A DNA stretch of 64,000 bases from Flavobacteriaceae bacterium UBA1682. GTDB lineage: Bacteria > Bacteroidota > Bacteroidia > Flavobacteriales > Flavobacteriaceae. Each line of letters opens with the position of its first letter. Position 1 is the stretch's first letter. The notes beneath the pieces are model-generated. The model did not search any database. It had not been told where the DNA came from and saw nothing but the letters and a program-made list of their open reading frames with translations. Shown here piece by piece: positions 60,993 to 64,000 of the stretch. The stretch spans positions 267,264 to 331,263 of the forward strand of contig DCKE01000027.1 of assembly GCA_002320285.1 (NCBI GenBank), in the 5' to 3' direction. Position numbers and translations under genes: made by a program.

Positions 60993-63900
60993 TTAATTTT
61001 TTACTTTTTTGTACAAAGTTTGGTTCCCCATCGTTTGGAGTTTGATAATCAGTATTTGTTGGTTGTTGATCACCGGTAATACATAATTTTTAGCATCGAT
61101 TTTAGGCGATTTAAACAATCGTTTTCCTGACATATCGTAGACCTCGATGTGTTGTATATCGAAACCGATACTCTCAATTTGCAAAGCATCTCCTTTTTTA
61201 TAGGCTAACCAATCGCTAACATCTTTATTTTTAGGTTGGTCAATGGCGAGTTTCTGCGAATCGTATACAATTTCAAAACGGTCCGTATAGACACCACTTT
61301 CACTGCTAAACACATAGTCCCCTAATTTAAGATCTTGTTCGGTATTCAACAGTTTATCCAGTAAAATGATGCGTTGATTTTGTTGGAATACACCATCAAA
61401 ATGATTGATTTTTACAGTGAAATTTCCTGCTTCAACAGCTTTAAATCCTAACGATACTCGATCTGTGTTGACAAAAGGCAGGCCTTTACCTTGGATGACA
61501 TAAGCGGTTTGGTCTTGATCGATTAAAGTATATAGGGCAGTTCCATCATGACCAAATAGTTTGGCGTCATTTCCACGATCAAAACCGTTAGTAGCACCTG
61601 CAACATATCCAATTAATATTTGGTTGTACAACAGTTTGCTGTTGTGATCCGTAAGATCGATCCAATAACGGTGACGTTCTACATTTGCGGATCTCATCAT
61701 CGACCCTGTTGCGCTTACTCGCATTGCATTATTGAATTCGATAGCAGCAGCTTGGGTCTCAATAATAAAACCTTGTCCTTTTTGTACGATTCCCGTAGGT
61801 ACGATTCCATTACCTGAACTCGTTGCACCGGTGCTGTTATAGCTGGCATAATTATTCCCGGTATAGGCTCCGTTTGCATACGGATACGAATTGGTATAGA
61901 AATAGATTGTTGCGTTATAATCGCTTACAATATCGGATAAATCTAAGGCAGATGGATACGGATTACCAATCGAAGTAAAGTCTGTTGCATAAGTATTTAC
62001 TAGTACTGGACCGTTGTTTAACACCCCTTTAAATTTCCCTTCATAACTTATCGCGTTTGGTAAGGAGTTGTAGTAGGTGTTTGGAGCTCTAAATAGATAG
62101 CCATAACCCACTTCCATGATTGAACTGCTAGAAAGGGTACTGTTATTAATCGGAGATTGGTTGACTAACTGAGAGCTACCCTTATAGGTAAAGATTCGTG
62201 TAGTCACAGTTTCTGGAGAGAAGCCAAAAACATTTTGCCCAGCTACTGGGGATGACCATAAAGTATAGTCTAACCATTTCATCGGTGAACTGTTGCTGAT
62301 TACAGTTGCGATACCCGTGTTGTTATCGTTTCCAATTTGCAACAGATTAGCCTGGTCCTCTATAATCAAATCAGCACCGATCTCTATGTCTACACCGTGA
62401 TTAACCGTTAACGTATGTCCGCCTTTTATGCTGACTTTGGCGTTGTTTTCAACTGAAATTGAACACGCTTTTAAGTCCGCTATAGAATTGAAATCTCCTG
62501 TAAATACGGCGCGGTAATCCAATGAATTTGGGCTTCCGTTGCTCCAAGATGTACCATTCCATACCGTGGTTAGCGCATCGGAAATAATGGTGATCTCCTG
62601 AGTTGAACTGCAACCTTTAGCATCGGTTACTTGAACCGTGTAAGTACCCGCAGCCAGTTCCGTTGCTTTGTTTAGTACCCCATTCGGCGTCGACCAAGTA
62701 TAAGTATATGGCGCAGTTCCGCCTGTGGTTTCAACTGTTGCAGTTCCATAAGGATTACCACTACAACCAATATTGGTTTGTGTACTAGTAATCACTAAAG
62801 GGGCTGCTTGTACAATCGTAAATGGTTGGCTTAATGTACATCCGTTTGCATCTGTGATGGTCACCGTATACAGTCCAGCAGTTAGATTGGAAGCAGTGGC
62901 TTCAGAGCCTCCATTTGGTGCCCAAGAATAGGTGTAACCCGGGGTTCCACCAGTTACGAGAACTGTAGCTGAGCCGTTTGTTCCACTCTGACAACTCACA
63001 TTTACTTGTGATGGCGTAACCGCCAAAGCACTGCGTTGCGATATATCCACACTGGTGCTGGTAGAGCAGCCTTTACTATCTGTAATAATTACGGTATAGG
63101 TCGATGCTGCTAGGTTATTGATAGTTGGTGTTGTTGCGCCATTCGACCATAAGTAGGTATACGGTGCGCTTCCTCCAATTGGATTCACGGTAGCCGTACC
63201 CGTGGCTGCACCATAACAAGCGATATTCGTTTGCGTCGTTGATGGTATTAAAAGAGGTGGTTCATTGATGGTAAAAGTTGTACTACGTGTACAACCTTTA
63301 GCGTCGGTTATCTCGACGTCATAGGTTCCCGCGCTCAATCCTGTAGCTGTTGCCGTTGTAGCTTGGTTAGACCATAAATAGGTGTATGGCAGTGTTCCTC
63401 CAGTTATAGTAACTGTAGCCGATCCGTTTGAACCGCCATTACAACTAACGTTAACTTGTTTCTCTAATAGCGTTAACGGTATAGAGCCGGTTATAGTTAT
63501 AGAATCTGTAACGCTACATTGGTTGGCATCGGTTACCAAAACCGTATAGGTACCCGCAACTAATCCCGTTGCAGTAGCTGCAGATCCGCCTGTAGGATAC
63601 CAGGAATAAGTATAATTACCAGTGCCTCCAGTAACTGTAACCGTTGCAGTACCGTCGGATATGGCATTACAACTGATGTTGGTTTGCGAAATGGTGGCTT
63701 GTAAAGGCTCTTTTTGGCTGATGTTAAAACTTTCGCTGATTTGACAATTATTGGCATCAGTAATGAGTACGGTATAGTTTCCAGCTGTTAATGAAGATGC
63801 AGTTGCTGCGGTTCCGCCAGATGGAGACCACGAATAGCTGTATGGTGCCACTCCGCCGCTAACCGTTACTGTTGCTGATCCAGAGCTAGCGCCAAAACAA

Positions 63901-64000
63901 CCTATATTAACTTGACTACCGGAGCTCGTTAAAGCTGCAGGTTCTGTAATTGTGAAATATTTTCCGATAGTACAACCATTCGCATCGGTAATCAATACGA
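60993..64000 (-). CDS. SprB-repeat cell-surface adhesin with T9SS sorting signal (5' end beyond window)
   Basis: Only the C-terminal 1002 or so residues are here; the frame is open to position 64000. Seven SprB-type repeats of about 75-80 residues are visible, the first one cut by the edge; each has a Cys in N(I/V)xC, then GTATVxxxGG, PYxYxW, LxAGTYTVxITDxxGC. After them come a right-handed-repeat-like and globular region (about 480-840) and a C-terminal domain with VYDMSGKRLF, ending in KKVKN, which resembles the T9SS type C sorting signal. It is likely exported by T9SS and anchored outside, as SprB is, and probably acts in adhesion. Its role in gliding is not shown. Confidence 0.85.
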   Translation of the reverse strand, partial: VLITDANGCTIGKYFTITEPAALTSSGSQVNIGCFGASSGSATVTVSGGVAPYSYSWSPSGGTAATASSLTAGNYTVLITDANNCQISESFNISQKEPLQATISQTNISCNAISDGTATVTVTGGTGNYTYSWYPTGGSAATATGLVAGTYTVLVTDANQCSVTDSITITGSIPLTLLEKQVNVSCNGGSNGSATVTITGGTLPYTYLWSNQATTATATGLSAGTYDVEITDAKGCTRSTTFTINEPPLLIPSTTQTNIACYGAATGTATVNPIGGSAPYTYLWSNGATTPTINNLAASTYTVIITDSKGCSTSTSVDISQRSALAVTPSQVNVSCQSGTNGSATVLVTGGTPGYTYSWAPNGGSEATASNLTAGLYTVTITDANGCTLSQPFTIVQAAPLVITSTQTNIGCSGNPYGTATVETTGGTAPYTYTWSTPNGVLNKATELAAGTYTVQVTDAKGCSSTQEITIISDALTTVWNGTSWSNGSPNSLDYRAVFTGDFNSIADLKACSISVENNAKVSIKGGHTLTVNHGVDIEIGADLIIEDQANLLQIGNDNNTGIATVISNSSPMKWLDYTLWSSPVAGQNVFGFSPETVTTRIFTYKGSSQLVNQSPINNSTLSSSSIMEVGYGYLFRAPNTYYNSLPNAISYEGKFKGVLNNGPVLVNTYATDFTSIGNPYPSALDLSDIVSDYNATIYFYTNSYPYANGAYTGNNYASYNSTGATSSGNGIVPTGIVQKGQGFIIETQAAAIEFNNAMRVSATGSMMRSANVERHRYWIDLTDHNSKLLYNQILIGYVAGATNGFDRGNDAKLFGHDGTALYTLIDQDQTAYVIQGKGLPFVNTDRVSLGFKAVEAGNFTVKINHFDGVFQQNQRIILLDKLLNTEQDLKLGDYVFSSESGVYTDRFEIVYDSQKLAIDQPKNKDVSDWLAYKKGDALQIESIGFDIQHIEVYDMSGKRLFKSPKIDAKNYVLPVINNQQILIIKLQTMGNQTLYKKVKN

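Noticed and set aside
62580..64000. CRISPR or DNA-level repeat in the SprB region
   Set aside because: The repeats are at the protein level (about 75-80 residues) and have diverged in DNA; they are coding.

Overview
The window looks like chromosomal DNA of a low-GC member of the Bacteroidota, most likely class Flavobacteriia; I cannot name the genus. The reasons are a SusC/SusD outer-membrane pair, a SprB-repeat adhesin with a type IX secretion (T9SS) C-terminal signal, the zinc-free form of L36, the lack of clear Shine-Dalgarno sequences, and several promoters with the Bacteroidota -7 element TAnnTTTG (often with TTG about 20 bases upstream). I found no rRNA, tRNA, insertion sequence, CRISPR array or prophage.

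Layout. 1-133 is a heptanucleotide-period repeat, then rlmB (minus strand). 1085-5796 is a minus-strand SusD/SusC pair, followed by a 667-base gap, a small HTH protein and a BamA-type barrel protein. 8660-25772 is an almost unbroken plus-strand translation block of 30 genes: rpsL-rpsG-fusA-rpsJ, then the S10, spc and alpha clusters through secY, infA, rpmJ, rpoA and rplQ. Two structured spacers interrupt it, one before rplC and one before rpsD; both are likely control points. 25799-32188 holds carA, eno, gltA and a pair of guanidino/ureido hydrolases (a deiminase-like protein and CtlX) that could take arginine to ornithine through citrulline. 32336-35909 is a HmuR/HmuY-like heme-uptake pair. 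36314-50429 is a run of single genes: a PH-domain protein, an S41-like protein that has lost its catalytic Ser, a Ca2+/H+ antiporter, a TPR protein coupled to an AlkC-like HEAT protein, a luciferase-like monooxygenase, an aromatic amino-acid permease, a Fur-family regulator, YpdA, BrnQ and a class II cyclic-nucleotide phosphodiesterase. A secreted lipase lies just upstream of the phosphodiesterase in the same operon. 51572-54080 has an 839-base AT-rich gap, a CI/LexA-like regulator without its protease Ser, and an unrecognised secreted protein.

The most notable part is 54152-64000, all on the minus strand. Read 5' to 3' on that strand it encodes the end of a SprB-repeat T9SS adhesin, a small secreted membrane protein with a PID motif, an AraC-family regulator, a small pilin-like subunit, a PapD-like periplasmic chaperone, a two-domain protein whose C-terminal half is homologous to the pilin-like subunit (a tip-adhesin layout), and a large outer-membrane protein in the usher position. 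A terminator-like hairpin sits between the pilin-like gene and the chaperone gene, where fimbrial operons often place an attenuator. I read this as a chaperone-usher-type fimbrial system of the alpha/CS1 kind in a phylum better known for type V pili. The homology between the two subunits and the chaperone signature can be seen directly in the sequences; the usher assignment is inference.

A second pattern runs across the window. Heptad-period sequence occurs directly beside the transcription terminators of rlmB, carA and gltA, with the same or related 7-mers at each site.
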